Of a DNA stretch of 37,406 bases, positions 16,607-23,975 are shown piece by piece. Each line of letters begins with the position of its first letter. The stretch's first letter is position 1. The notes below the pieces were generated by a model. The model was not told where the DNA came from. It made no database searches and saw only the letters and a list, made by a program, of their open reading frames with translations. Made by a program: the position numbers and the translations under genes. The DNA comes from an uncultured Paracoccaceae bacterium (lineage in GTDB: Bacteria; Pseudomonadota; Alphaproteobacteria; Rhodobacterales; Rhodobacteraceae): assembly GCA_937920555.1 (NCBI GenBank), contig CAKZTM010000106.1, positions 1 through 37,406 of the forward strand. The letters run 5' to 3'.

Positions 16607-16650
16607 TTGACGCCCATCTTCAAGATGGGTGGGCCGGCTATGGGCGTCAA
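16607..16650. promoter_or_regulatory. nested inverted repeat upstream of sigma gene
   Basis: Perfect 10-bp arms TTGACGCCCA (16607-16616) and TGGGCGTCAA (16641-16650) enclose a second palindrome, CCCATCTT-C-AAGATGGG (16613-16629), which overlaps the left arm. The site lies between the stop of the EF-hand gene and the start of the sigma gene. On the minus strand the right arm supplies a TTGACG -35-like hexamer. It may be an operator overlapping the sigma promoter or an RNA switch with alternative stems; no T-run follows, so a simple terminator is unlikely. Confidence 0.5.
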
Positions 16651-16665
16651 GGCAGGGACAGGGTT

Positions 16666-17139
16666 TCAACTACCGCGCTTGGCCTTCTTATGGTCGCCGC
16701 CGCGACCACGCTGGGCCAGTTTTTCCGCCTCTTGTGCGCTGATCGTGCCGCTATCATCGCGGTCCAGACGTTCGAACATCCGGGCGGTGCGCTCGGTGTT
16801 CTGGCGTTCCTCAAGGCTCAATGTGCCGCTGTCGTTGGTGTCTAGATGGGCCAGCACTTTCTCAAGGCGCTTGGCGGCGCGCGCGGAAGTGCCGCGGTCG
16901 CCGGTGCTGGCCATTTGTGCGGTCATTTCTTCGAGTGTCAGTTGGCCGTCGCTATCGGTATCGGCCGCTGCAAAGCGTGCGGCCTGAAAGGCGGTGATCT
17001 CTGCCTGAGTGATTTCGCCGTTTGCATCGGCGTCTATGGCTGAGAAGTCAAAGGCTGGCCCGCCCCGGTGCTGGGCGAAAGAGGCGCTGGCACCTGCAAT
17101 TGTCATGACGGTGAGGGTGGCGAGAAAAGTGGGTTTCAT
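16666..17139 (-). CDS. exported EF-hand calcium-binding protein
   Basis: A 157-residue protein with a signal peptide (cut near residue 22, SASFAQ) and four EF-hand loops: 36-47 (DADANGEITQAE), 60-71 (DTDSDGQLTLEE), 100-111 (DTNDSGTLSLEE) and 126-137 (DRDDSGTISAQE). All have acidic or oxygen ligands at positions 1, 3 and 5, Gly at 6 and Glu at 12, so four Ca ions are expected in the periplasm. The tail is basic (RGRGGDHKKAKRGS). The frame is open to 17484, but GGAG before the ATG at 17139 and the signal peptide fix the start. It precedes the ECF sigma operon on the same strand, suggesting that calcium or divalent-metal status feeds into that system. Confidence 0.92.
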   Translation of the reverse strand: MKPTFLATLTVMTIAGASASFAQHRGGPAFDFSAIDADANGEITQAEITAFQAARFAAADTDSDGQLTLEEMTAQMASTGDRGTSARAAKRLEKVLAHLDTNDSGTLSLEERQNTERTARMFERLDRDDSGTISAQEAEKLAQRGRGGDHKKAKRGS

Positions 17140-17271
17140 GTCTGCTCCATAGGTTTCGTGTGTTTTGCCAAAGGCGTTTTGTCTCTGGTTCAATAGTAAA
17201 ACGGGCCCCATGCGCCATTCCGTCGATTTTTGTGACTTGCCAAATGGCCTGCCGCATTTAGGGTGCTGCGG

Positions 17272-17955
17272 ATGACCGACATACCCATACATGATGCCGC
17301 CACGATTGTTCTGTTGCGAAAGGATGCGGGGCGCGTGCGGGTGTTGATGGGGCAGCGCGGGGCTCAGGCGGTGTTCATGCCCAATAAGTTCGTGTTTCCC
17401 GGTGGCCGGGTGGATGCGTGCGATTGCGAACTGGCCGGGGCTATCGGGGTGAGTGACGATCAGCGCGGGCTGTTGGCGGAGCATGCAAGCCCGGATGTGG
17501 TGGCGTCTTTGAGCAATGCGGCCATTCGCGAGCTATGGGAGGAGACCGGTCTTGTACTGGCCGCCCCCGGTGGGGCGCAAGCCGAGGTGCCGGAGGATTG
17601 GCGCGGGTTTTACGCCAAAGGTTTGGTGCCCAACGGCGCGGCTTTGTCGTTCTTTTTCCGGGCCATCACGCCGCCCGGGCGACCCAGACGATTTGATGCG
17701 CGGTTTTTCATTGCCGATGCGGCGGATATTTTGGGGGATCTCGATAATTTCTCGGATGCCTCCGGGGAGCTGAGCCATCTTCAATGGATCGAATTGAGCG
17801 ATGTGCGCAATTTTTCGCTGCCCTTTATCACCGAGATCGTTCTGGCAGAGGTTGAGGATATTGTGGCATCCCCTGATGCGCCGCGTCCGATCCCTTTTTT
17901 CCGCCACGGGCAGGAGGGTTCATCATTCCGCGCAATTCGCCGCGATAGGTCTTGA
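17272..17955 (+). CDS. Nudix hydrolase
   Basis: A 227-residue cytoplasmic pyrophosphohydrolase. The Nudix box is split by an insertion: FPGGRVD at residues 42-48 supplies the glycine, and REL-WEETGL at 86-94 supplies the catalytic REUXEEXGU part, with about 35 residues inserted between them. This arrangement resembles the NUDT19/CoA-diphosphatase-like subgroup rather than MutT; the substrate is therefore probably a nucleotide derivative such as acyl-CoA, but that is inference. The ATG at 17272 is preferred to the GTG at 17263. It is divergent from the EF-hand gene and its stop overlaps the likely rpmG promoter. Confidence 0.88.
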   Translation: MTDIPIHDAATIVLLRKDAGRVRVLMGQRGAQAVFMPNKFVFPGGRVDACDCELAGAIGVSDDQRGLLAEHASPDVVASLSNAAIRELWEETGLVLAAPGGAQAEVPEDWRGFYAKGLVPNGAALSFFFRAITPPGRPRRFDARFFIADAADILGDLDNFSDASGELSHLQWIELSDVRNFSLPFITEIVLAEVEDIVASPDAPRPIPFFRHGQEGSSFRAIRRDRS

Positions 17956-17979
17956 CTTGGGGGCTGGGACCGGTAGAAG
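17952..17979 (+). promoter_or_regulatory. probable rpmG promoter
   Basis: TTGACT (17952-17957) and TAGAAG (17974-17979) are separated by 16 bases, a housekeeping-type promoter about 50 bases upstream of the rpmG start. The -35 hexamer overlaps the Nudix stop codon. Confidence 0.5.
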
Positions 17980-18035
17980 TCGGCTCTCAAAATTCAGATG
18001 GCCCCATTGAGGCGGCCTGAGCAGGAGTAGCCCAA

Positions 18036-18203
18036 ATGGCGAAACCAACAACGATCAAAATCCGCTTGAATTCGACAGCGGACACAGGTCATTTTTATGT
18101 GGCTAAGAAGAATGCGCGGACAATGACCGAGAAGATGGTCGTGAAGAAATACGATCCGGTTGTTCGCAAGCACGTGGAATACAAAGAAGGCAAGATCAAG
18201 TAA
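18036..18203 (+). CDS. rpmG: 50S ribosomal protein L33
   Basis: A 55-residue basic protein: it begins [13 protein letters not shown], has the [23 protein letters not shown] core and ends in a Lys-rich tail, an unmistakable L33. It contains no cysteine, so it is the zinc-independent form. GCAGGAG lies 9 to 13 bases before the ATG. It sits between its own promoter candidate and a strong intrinsic terminator and is probably a single-gene unit. In alphaproteobacteria rpmG is often found near pleD, as here. Confidence 0.97.
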   Translation: MAKPTTIKIRLNSTADTGHFYVAKKNARTMTEKMVVKKYDPVVRKHVEYKEGKIK

Positions 18204-18227
18204 TCTGCCTCACATTCCAACTTGGGA

Positions 18228-18256
18228 GGATCGGTGCCTTGCATCGGTCCTTTTTT
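18228..18256 (+). terminator. intrinsic terminator after rpmG
   Basis: GGATCGGTGC (18228-18237) pairs with GCATCGGTCC (18241-18250) through ten pairs including two G-T wobbles, with a three-base loop, followed by six T residues. Confidence 0.85.
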
Positions 18257-18273
18257 CTTTTGGGGGGGACGTT

Positions 18274-18771
18274 TTGGATTTTATTATCAGGTTGGCTCGC
18301 GACACGGATATGGTCCGTATTGATGGGCTTTACAGTCGGTCCTATCCGCGGCTTTTGAAGGCCGATTATGCGCCGTCGCTGTTGGTGACTGTGGTGCCGC
18401 TATTTTCCAAGGCGCAGCTCAAGCTGGTCACATCGGGCACGTATTTTGTGGCCGAACGCGAGGATGGTGCGCTGATCGGAGCGGGGGGGTGGACAAAGAT
18501 CGGTCCCATGGGCGAGATGTCCGACGGTATGGGGCATATCCGCCATTTTGCCACTGACCCGGACGTGTTGCGTGCAGGTGTCGGGCGCGCTGTGATGGAG
18601 GCTTGTGTAGCGCAGGCTTATGACGCGGGCCTTGGCGAGTTGAGTTGTTATTCGACCATCACCGCTGTGCCGTTTTACGAGGCGCAAGGGTTTGTGGTGA
18701 AGGGCGAGATGCAACTTCAGTTTGCCCAAGCCATGCGGTTTCCGGCGGTGTGGATGGAGCGTCGTCTTTAA
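18274..18771 (+). CDS. GNAT family N-acetyltransferase
   Basis: A 165-residue acetyl-CoA-dependent acyltransferase. The fold is visible as IIRLARDTDMVRIDGLYSRSYP (beta1-alpha1), TYFVAEREDGALIGAGGWTKI (beta2-beta4), IRHFATDPDVLRAGVGRAVMEACVAQA (motif A, with the RxxGxG-like acetyl-CoA loop RAGVGR) and SCYSTITAVPFYEAQGF (motif B). The TTG at 18274 with GGGGGGGA about 4 bases upstream is the likely start: it keeps the first strand, whereas the next ATG (18310) would lose it, and the frame upstream of 18274 runs through the rpmG terminator. Substrate unknown. It is the only gene between two terminators. Confidence 0.82.
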   Translation: MDFIIRLARDTDMVRIDGLYSRSYPRLLKADYAPSLLVTVVPLFSKAQLKLVTSGTYFVAEREDGALIGAGGWTKIGPMGEMSDGMGHIRHFATDPDVLRAGVGRAVMEACVAQAYDAGLGELSCYSTITAVPFYEAQGFVVKGEMQLQFAQAMRFPAVWMERRL

Positions 18772-18773
18772 CG

Positions 18774-18801
18774 AAAAACGCCCGAGCGTGAGCCCGGGCG
18801 T
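18774..18801 (-). terminator. intrinsic terminator
   Basis: ACGCCCG (18778-18784) pairs with CGGGCGT (18795-18801), with inner GC pairs; on the minus strand a T-run (18778-18774) follows. It ends the Bax-inhibitor transcript and may also slow transcription from the acetyltransferase side. Confidence 0.8.
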
Positions 18802-18830
18802 CTTGGTGGACGATCGTGATTTTGGCCAGA

Positions 18831-19610
18831 TTACTCTTGGCTGCCCATGAACATCAGCAAGAACTGGAACATGTTGAGGAAGTCCAGGTAGAGGCTAAGT
18901 GCGCCCATGATGGCGGCTTTGCCCAACCACTCTTCCTGACCGTTTGAGGCCATGGCGATGTAAGTGTTCTTGATGTTCTGTGTGTCGTAAGCTGTCAGGC
19001 CTGCGAAGACCAAAACACCGATGGCAGAGATCGCGAACATCAGCGCTGTAGACGCGAGGAAGAAGTTGACGATTGACGCGATGATCAAGCCGATCACACC
19101 CATGATCAGGAACGACCCCCATGCGGAGATGTCTTTTTTCGTGGTGTAGCCCCACAAAGACAAGCCAAGGAACGAGATGGCGGTCACAAAGAATGTCTGC
19201 GTGATCGATGTTGATGTGTAGATCAGGAAGATCGACGACAGTGACAGACCGATCAGAGCGGCAAATGTGAAGAATACCAGACGTGCGGCATTTTCCGACA
19301 GGCGGTTTACAGCCGCGCCGAACATGAACACCATCGCAAGAGGTGCGAACATGATCACCCATTTAAGGGGCGAGGTGTAAAGGGCGACGCCCAGACCGGT
19401 GAGATACTTGTTTTCACCAATTTGTGCTGCGGCCAGACCAGGGTCTGTCGTTGTTGCCAGGCCGGAAATGGCCCAAGCCAGAAGTCCCGTAATCACCATG
19501 CCGATCGACATGAGCCCGTAGACGCGTGTCATGTGCGCGCGCAGACCCTCATCGATCTGTGCGGTCCGTGCTCCGGCACCCGCTCTGCGCACGGTTTCAT
19601 ATTGAGCCAT
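18831..19610 (-). CDS. Bax inhibitor-1/YccA family membrane protein
   Basis: A 259-residue inner-membrane protein with a short cytoplasmic N terminus and seven hydrophobic segments, first at about residue 32 (VYGLMSIGMVITGLLAWAISG). The C-terminal part, AYDTQNIK followed by GALSLYLDFLNMFQFLLMFMG, is diagnostic of the BI-1 (UPF0005) family, whose bacterial members are proton- or calcium-permeable or modulate FtsH and membrane protein quality. TTTCAGGAGG is well placed before the ATG and an intrinsic terminator follows. It is separate from the ABC permease downstream in sequence. Confidence 0.93.
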   Translation of the reverse strand: MAQYETVRRAGAGARTAQIDEGLRAHMTRVYGLMSIGMVITGLLAWAISGLATTTDPGLAAAQIGENKYLTGLGVALYTSPLKWVIMFAPLAMVFMFGAAVNRLSENAARLVFFTFAALIGLSLSSIFLIYTSTSITQTFFVTAISFLGLSLWGYTTKKDISAWGSFLIMGVIGLIIASIVNFFLASTALMFAISAIGVLVFAGLTAYDTQNIKNTYIAMASNGQEEWLGKAAIMGALSLYLDFLNMFQFLLMFMGSQE

Positions 19611-19745
19611 CTAAGCCTCCTGAAAAGTTAATATCCCAAGCCCCGTCCAAAAGCGGCGGGATTACCTGCAATATTGGGTTTATTTGGTCCAGATTCAAGG
19701 TGTTTAGTCGAAAATCGTGCCGAATTAACCCTGATTTGGGGTGTG

Positions 19746-22271
19746 TCACTCTTTTGCACGCAAAATACGGGATGGGCTGACCGAAAGTGGGCGGATTGCA
19801 AAGACCAGACCGGCGATCAGGCTGGCCAGAGCGCCGCCGCCCACGATCATGAGGGCAGAGATCGGTTGGAAGGTGAAGTCGGCCTCCATCACGAATGTCA
19901 TCACGCTCCACGCGGATAAGGCGCCTGCCGCGATGGCCACGGCACCTGCGATTGCGCCCAAAATAGCCGATCTGATGGCAAAGCTGAGCAAAATGCGCGA
20001 CCGGGTGGCCCCCAGCGTTTTGAGCACGGCGGCTTCAAATTCGCGGCGTCTTTCGCCTGCGGCAGCGGCCCCAATGAGCACGAAAAAACCGGTGATCAGT
20101 GTGACGCCCGCCCCCCAACTGGTGGCCGAGGCCAAAGCGCGGAGGGTTTCGGCGACCCGTCCGATGGCGTCGCGGGTCCGAATGGCGGTGATGTTGGGAA
20201 ATTCCGAGGCAAGATCTTGCAGGAGGGCCGCCTCGCTTTCTTCTTGGGCGTAAACCGTGGCGATGTGGCTATGCGGGGCACCGGCCAGCGCTTTGTCATT
20301 CAGGATCATGATAAAGTTGATGCCCATAGTGCCAAAATCGACGACGCGGAAATTGGCGATCTCGGCCAAGATGTCGCGGCCCAAAATATTCACCGTGATG
20401 GTGTCGCCGATGCTCAGGCCCAACTCGCGGCCCTCTTCCTCAGCGAAGGACACCAGCGGGGGGCCGTCATAGCCTGCGTCCCACCACTGGCCGTCGGTCA
20501 ACTCGACATCCTGGGGGGGCGTATCAGAATAGGAGACACCTCTGTCGCCGCGCAGCACCCAATGTTCGCCCGCATAATCGCGCGCAGGCTCACCATTGAT
20601 GCGGGTGATTATCCCGCGCAGCATGGCGGCGGTGTCGATCTGATTGACCCCTTGATTGGCATTGGCGGCGTCCAGAAAATCGGTCAGCTGGTTGTTTTGG
20701 ATATCGACCATGAAATAGGACGGGGCAATATCGGGCAAATCAAGCTCGATCATGTTGCGCATATTGGTGTTGATCTGTCCGACTGCGGCCAGAACCGTCA
20801 ACCCCAGCCCCAGCGAGAGCACAACGGCGCTTGTTTCCCCGCCACGGCTGCCCACGGAGCCTAAGGCCAAACGGATTGCGGAGCGTCCGCGTGTGAGTTT
20901 CGATCGGCTGAGCCATGCGCTGAGGTTCCGGGCCAGTAGTGCGGCCACGGCCAAGATCGCCAATGCGCCGATGATACCGCCCGCTGTCCACAGGGTCAGC
21001 GTGGCAGCCCCCGACAACACGGCGGCAAGACCGATCAGCCCTGCGGTTAAGGCCGCGATGAGGATCAGATAGGGCCAGCGCGGGTAGGTGGCATCGGTGC
21101 TGGTCGCGTCGCGAAAGAGCCCGCCTGCGCGAATGTCGCGAACCCGCGCCAAGGGCCACAGGGCGAAGATAAGCGCGGTGAGCAGGCCGTAGGCTCCCGC
21201 CTCTAGCAGGGGGCTGGCATAGACTTGGAACAGGGCCGGGACCGGCAGTATTTCGGACAAGAGCGGGCCAAGCAGCAGCGGGACAGCGGCGCCCAGTGCC
21301 AGTCCGATGGTCACGCCAATGGTAGCCAGAATGCCGATTTGGATGAAATAGGCGGTAAAGATGGTGCGGCCTGTGGCGCCCAAGGTTTTAAGCGTGGCGA
21401 TGGTTTCGATTTTTCTGTCCAGATAGGTTTTGATCGCGGCTGAGACGCCAATTCCACCGACCGCCAGACCGGCCAGACCCACAAGCACCAAAAAGGCGCT
21501 GATGCGTTCCACAAAGCGTGTCATGCCCGGCGTGCCATTGCGCCGGTCGCGCCAGCGCATTCCGGTGTCGCGAAATAGCTCCTCGGCCTGCTGTTTGATC
21601 GGGTTCAGGGCCGTATCTTGGGGCAATTGCATGCGGTATTGGGAGTTGAAGAGGCTTCCGGCGGCCAGCAGACCTGAGCCCTCCAGACTGTCGCGGGTGA
21701 CAATGACGCGCGGCCCAAAGGAAAATCCCGCCCCGGTCGTGTCTGGTTCGCGCTCCAATATGGCACTCAGGCGGAAGGTGTTTTCGCCAAGTTTGAACGT
21801 ATCGCCCAAGGCGAGCCCGAACCTGTCCACAAACACTTTTTCTGCCACAGCACCGGGGTATTGTTGCGTGGCCAGTGCCTCCGCCAGATCCATATCCGGG
21901 GCCAGACGCACGGCGCCATAGATCGGGTAGGCGCTGTCTACGGCCTTGATCTGCACCAAAGCGCGGGTGCTTTCGCCGTTCTGGCTCAGCACGGCCATGG
22001 ACCTGAAATCGACGATTTCCGAGACCGCCTGCGCATTTTCTTGCATCCAGCCGAGCTCTTCTGCGGAGGCAAAGCGGTAGGTGAATGTCATTTCCGCGTC
22101 GCCGCCCAAGATCGAGGCGGCTTCGCTGGTCAGCCCTTCGGTGACCGCTTTGCGCACGGAGCCCACGGCGGCGATGGCCGCCACGCCAAGGGCCAGACAG
22201 ATGATCAGGATGCGGAAATTTCGAATTCCGCCGCGCATCTCGCGCATGGCAATGGAGACCGCTGGTGTCAT
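19746..22271 (-). CDS. ABC transporter permease, FtsX/YbbP type
   Basis: An 841-residue inner-membrane permease. One N-terminal transmembrane segment (about residues 18-38) is followed by a large periplasmic domain, then a block of membrane helices from about 255 (VERISAFLVLVGLAGLAVGGIGVSAA), a second periplasmic domain and a C-terminal helix block with the FtsX signature ERRREFEAAVLKTLGATRSRILLSF. This duplicated architecture is that of E. coli YbbP (about 800 residues). Its ATG overlaps the ATPase stop by 4 bases. The divergent neighbour is tesA, as in E. coli. Such proteins are thought to extract or mobilise envelope lipids or lipoproteins rather than import solutes; the substrate is unknown. 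Confidence 0.93.
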   Translation of the reverse strand: MTPAVSIAMREMRGGIRNFRILIICLALGVAAIAAVGSVRKAVTEGLTSEAASILGGDAEMTFTYRFASAEELGWMQENAQAVSEIVDFRSMAVLSQNGESTRALVQIKAVDSAYPIYGAVRLAPDMDLAEALATQQYPGAVAEKVFVDRFGLALGDTFKLGENTFRLSAILEREPDTTGAGFSFGPRVIVTRDSLEGSGLLAAGSLFNSQYRMQLPQDTALNPIKQQAEELFRDTGMRWRDRRNGTPGMTRFVERISAFLVLVGLAGLAVGGIGVSAAIKTYLDRKIETIATLKTLGATGRTIFTAYFIQIGILATIGVTIGLALGAAVPLLLGPLLSEILPVPALFQVYASPLLEAGAYGLLTALIFALWPLARVRDIRAGGLFRDATSTDATYPRWPYLILIAALTAGLIGLAAVLSGAATLTLWTAGGIIGALAILAVAALLARNLSAWLSRSKLTRGRSAIRLALGSVGSRGGETSAVVLSLGLGLTVLAAVGQINTNMRNMIELDLPDIAPSYFMVDIQNNQLTDFLDAANANQGVNQIDTAAMLRGIITRINGEPARDYAGEHWVLRGDRGVSYSDTPPQDVELTDGQWWDAGYDGPPLVSFAEEEGRELGLSIGDTITVNILGRDILAEIANFRVVDFGTMGINFIMILNDKALAGAPHSHIATVYAQEESEAALLQDLASEFPNITAIRTRDAIGRVAETLRALASATSWGAGVTLITGFFVLIGAAAAGERRREFEAAVLKTLGATRSRILLSFAIRSAILGAIAGAVAIAAGALSAWSVMTFVMEADFTFQPISALMIVGGGALASLIAGLVFAIRPLSVSPSRILRAKE

Positions 22272-22942
22272 ACGTGGTCCAAACGGCCGTCGCGCAGGCG
22301 CACGACCCTGTCACAGCGTGCGGCCAGAGATTGGGAATGAGTGACCAGCACCAATGTTGAGCCGTGCTTGTTTTGCAGGGCAAACAGGTGATCGATAATC
22401 TCGTCCCCGGTTTTGCCGTCCAGATTGCCCGTGGGTTCATCGGCCAGAAGGATTTTGGGCTGGGTGACCGTGGCTCTGGCCAGCGCGACCCGTTGTTGTT
22501 CACCGCCCGACAGTTGCGAGGGGTAATGGCCGGCGCGGTGGTCCAGCCCGACGGCGGCCAATTGGGTGGCCGCTTTGTCAAATGCATCGCGGTCGCCAGC
22601 AAGTTCGAGAGGGGTTGCGACGTTTTCAAGCGCGGTCATTGTCGGGATCAGGTGGAAAGATTGGAACACCACCCCCATATTATGTCTGCGAAACTGAGCA
22701 AGGGCGTCTTCATTGAGCTTTGTTATATCTTTACTCAAGGCGGTGACTGTGCCGCTTGTGGCTTGCTCCAGCCCGCCCAAAACCATGAGCAAAGACGATT
22801 TGCCGGAACCTGACGGGCCGATAAGACCAAGTGACGATCCCTTTTCGATCTCCAAGGTGATGCCTTTGAGGATGTCAATCGGGCCGGTGGCGGCGTTCAG
22901 GGAGAGGTGGACGTCTTTGATGTGGTATGCGAGCTCGGTCAT
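22268..22942 (-). CDS. ABC transporter ATPase, YbbA/LolD type
   Basis: A 224-residue ATPase of the MacB/LolD/FtsE group. Walker A is GPSGSGKSS (42-50), the Q-loop [17 protein letters not shown], the signature LSGGEQ (144-149), Walker B ILLADEPT (164-171) and switch His202. The [15 protein letters not shown] segment is typical of ATPases that partner FtsX-like permeases. The open frame extends to an ATG at 22984, but that would run into the tesA promoter; the ATG at 22942 is preferred and gives the usual N terminus. It is coupled to the 841-residue permease through an ATGA overlap and is divergent from tesA with about 53 bases between the starts. Confidence 0.93.
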   Translation of the reverse strand: MTELAYHIKDVHLSLNAATGPIDILKGITLEIEKGSSLGLIGPSGSGKSSLLMVLGGLEQATSGTVTALSKDITKLNEDALAQFRRHNMGVVFQSFHLIPTMTALENVATPLELAGDRDAFDKAATQLAAVGLDHRAGHYPSQLSGGEQQRVALARATVTQPKILLADEPTGNLDGKTGDEIIDHLFALQNKHGSTLVLVTHSQSLAARCDRVVRLRDGRLDHV

Positions 22943-22959
22943 GCGGGGGTCGTATTCCT

Positions 22960-22989
22960 TTGACGCTGAAACGTAGGGTTGCATATGGT
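22960..22989 (+). promoter_or_regulatory. candidate tesA promoter
   Basis: TTGACG (22960-22965) and TATGGT (22984-22989) are 18 bases apart. Transcription would start at about 22996, on or next to the proposed tesA start codon, so the mRNA could be leaderless. This agrees with the absence of a ribosome binding site. Confidence 0.4.
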
Positions 22990-22995
22990 GTGGAT

Positions 22996-23646
22996 ATGAT
23001 CAGGAACAAGTTAATCTCAGCGCTCATCGTGCTTTTTTTGGCAAGCGCGCCGGTTTCGGCGCAACCGGTGACGATTGCGGCCTTTGGGGATTCGCTGACC
23101 GCAGGTTATGGCTTGCCCGCCGAGGAGGGGTTTGCCCCCCAGTTGGAGGGGTGGCTGCGGGCGCAAGGTCTGGACGTCACGGTTCTTAATGCCGGTGTGT
23201 CCGGGGAGACCACCGCAGGCGGTTTGGCGCGGATTGATTGGGCGCTGACCCCGGATGTGGACGGTATCATTGTGGAATTGGGGGCCAATGATTTGCTTCG
23301 CGGTTTGCCGCCTGAGGCCGCGCGGGAGAATTTGACCGGCATCATGGAGGTGATCGCAAAGCGCGGTTTGCCCGCACTTTTGGCCGGCATGCCTGCGCCG
23401 CAAAATTACGGCGCGGAGTATAAGGCCGCGTTTGACGGGATTTATGTGGATTTGGCGGCGCGTTATGACGCGATTTATTACCGCAACTTTTTACAGGGTA
23501 TTGGTGAGGCTGGCGATTTGGCCGATATTCAGGCGTTGATGCAGGCTGATGGTCTACACCCAAACAAGGAAGGTGTGGCCCGAGTGGTTGCACATATCGG
23601 GCCACTGGTTGTCGAATTGGTCGAGCGTATCACCGGAACTGAATAG
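22996..23646 (+). CDS. tesA: arylesterase / lysophospholipase, SGNH hydrolase
   Basis: A 216-residue periplasmic esterase of the TesA family. After a signal peptide (residues 1-22) the four SGNH blocks are visible: nucleophile Ser33 in AFGDSLTAGYG, Gly70 in NAGVSGETT, Asn98 in ELGANDLLRG, and Asp185/His188 in DGLHPN. Likely substrates are thioesters, aryl esters and lysophospholipids. A GTG at 22990 is an alternative start; neither has a clear ribosome binding site. The divergent ABC genes match the tesA-ybbA-ybbP arrangement of E. coli, which suggests a shared role in envelope lipid turnover. The last 17 bases overlap the end of the convergent DUF1127 gene. Confidence 0.93.
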   Translation: MIRNKLISALIVLFLASAPVSAQPVTIAAFGDSLTAGYGLPAEEGFAPQLEGWLRAQGLDVTVLNAGVSGETTAGGLARIDWALTPDVDGIIVELGANDLLRGLPPEAARENLTGIMEVIAKRGLPALLAGMPAPQNYGAEYKAAFDGIYVDLAARYDAIYYRNFLQGIGEAGDLADIQALMQADGLHPNKEGVARVVAHIGPLVVELVERITGTE

Positions 23647-23854
23647 GCGGATCCCAAATCACGGTTTTGGCGGCTTGGTCTGCCTGCGTGCGGGTCAGGC
23701 CGATGTCGCGCAATTTCTCATCTGACATGGCGGCCAGTTTGCGGCGTTGACGGTAGGCGGCGTCCAGTTGCACCAACCATGACAGCACGCCTTTGGGCCG
23801 CCGCGTCTTGACCTCTGCACAGGAGGGCTGCTGGGTTATTATCGTGCTGGACAT
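23630..23854 (-). CDS. small DUF1127 protein
   Basis: A 74-residue basic protein with the DUF1127 core, here WLVQLDAAYRQRRKLAAMSDEKLRDIGLTRTQADQA (about residues 26-62). DUF1127 proteins are short arginine-rich factors; in Agrobacterium and related bacteria some bind RNA or affect phosphate and carbon metabolism. GGAGAAAG lies about 5 bases before the ATG. The 3' end overlaps tesA by 17 bases, tail to tail. It is divergent from a LysR gene, and LysR regulators of the VtlR/LsrB group control DUF1127 genes elsewhere, so that regulation is plausible here. Confidence 0.88.
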   Translation of the reverse strand: MSSTIITQQPSCAEVKTRRPKGVLSWLVQLDAAYRQRRKLAAMSDEKLRDIGLTRTQADQAAKTVIWDPPIQFR

Positions 23855-23975
23855 CGTCTTTCTCCATCTAAATTCGTGAACTCAAGAGATTTTGTATTCT
23901 GTATGTTGATAGATACGTCAGTTTTATGTATCAGTAAAATGAATGATTGTTCTGACATCCATCAAGGAGGTTGAT
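23855..23975. promoter_or_regulatory. divergent DUF1127/lysR control region
   Basis: The 121-base AT-rich spacer between the divergent DUF1127 and LysR starts. It contains the direct repeats TGTATGTTGATAG (from about 23900) and TGTATCAGTAAAAT (from about 23926) and several T-N11-A sites of the LysR type, e.g. around GTATGTTGATAGATAC, but none stands out as the single operator. Promoters for both genes should lie here. Confidence 0.4.

Noticed and set aside
21388..22629. 413-codon minus-strand frame across the ABC genes
   Set aside because: Same strand but different frame from the permease and ATPase; it lacks their motifs and spans both gene boundaries.
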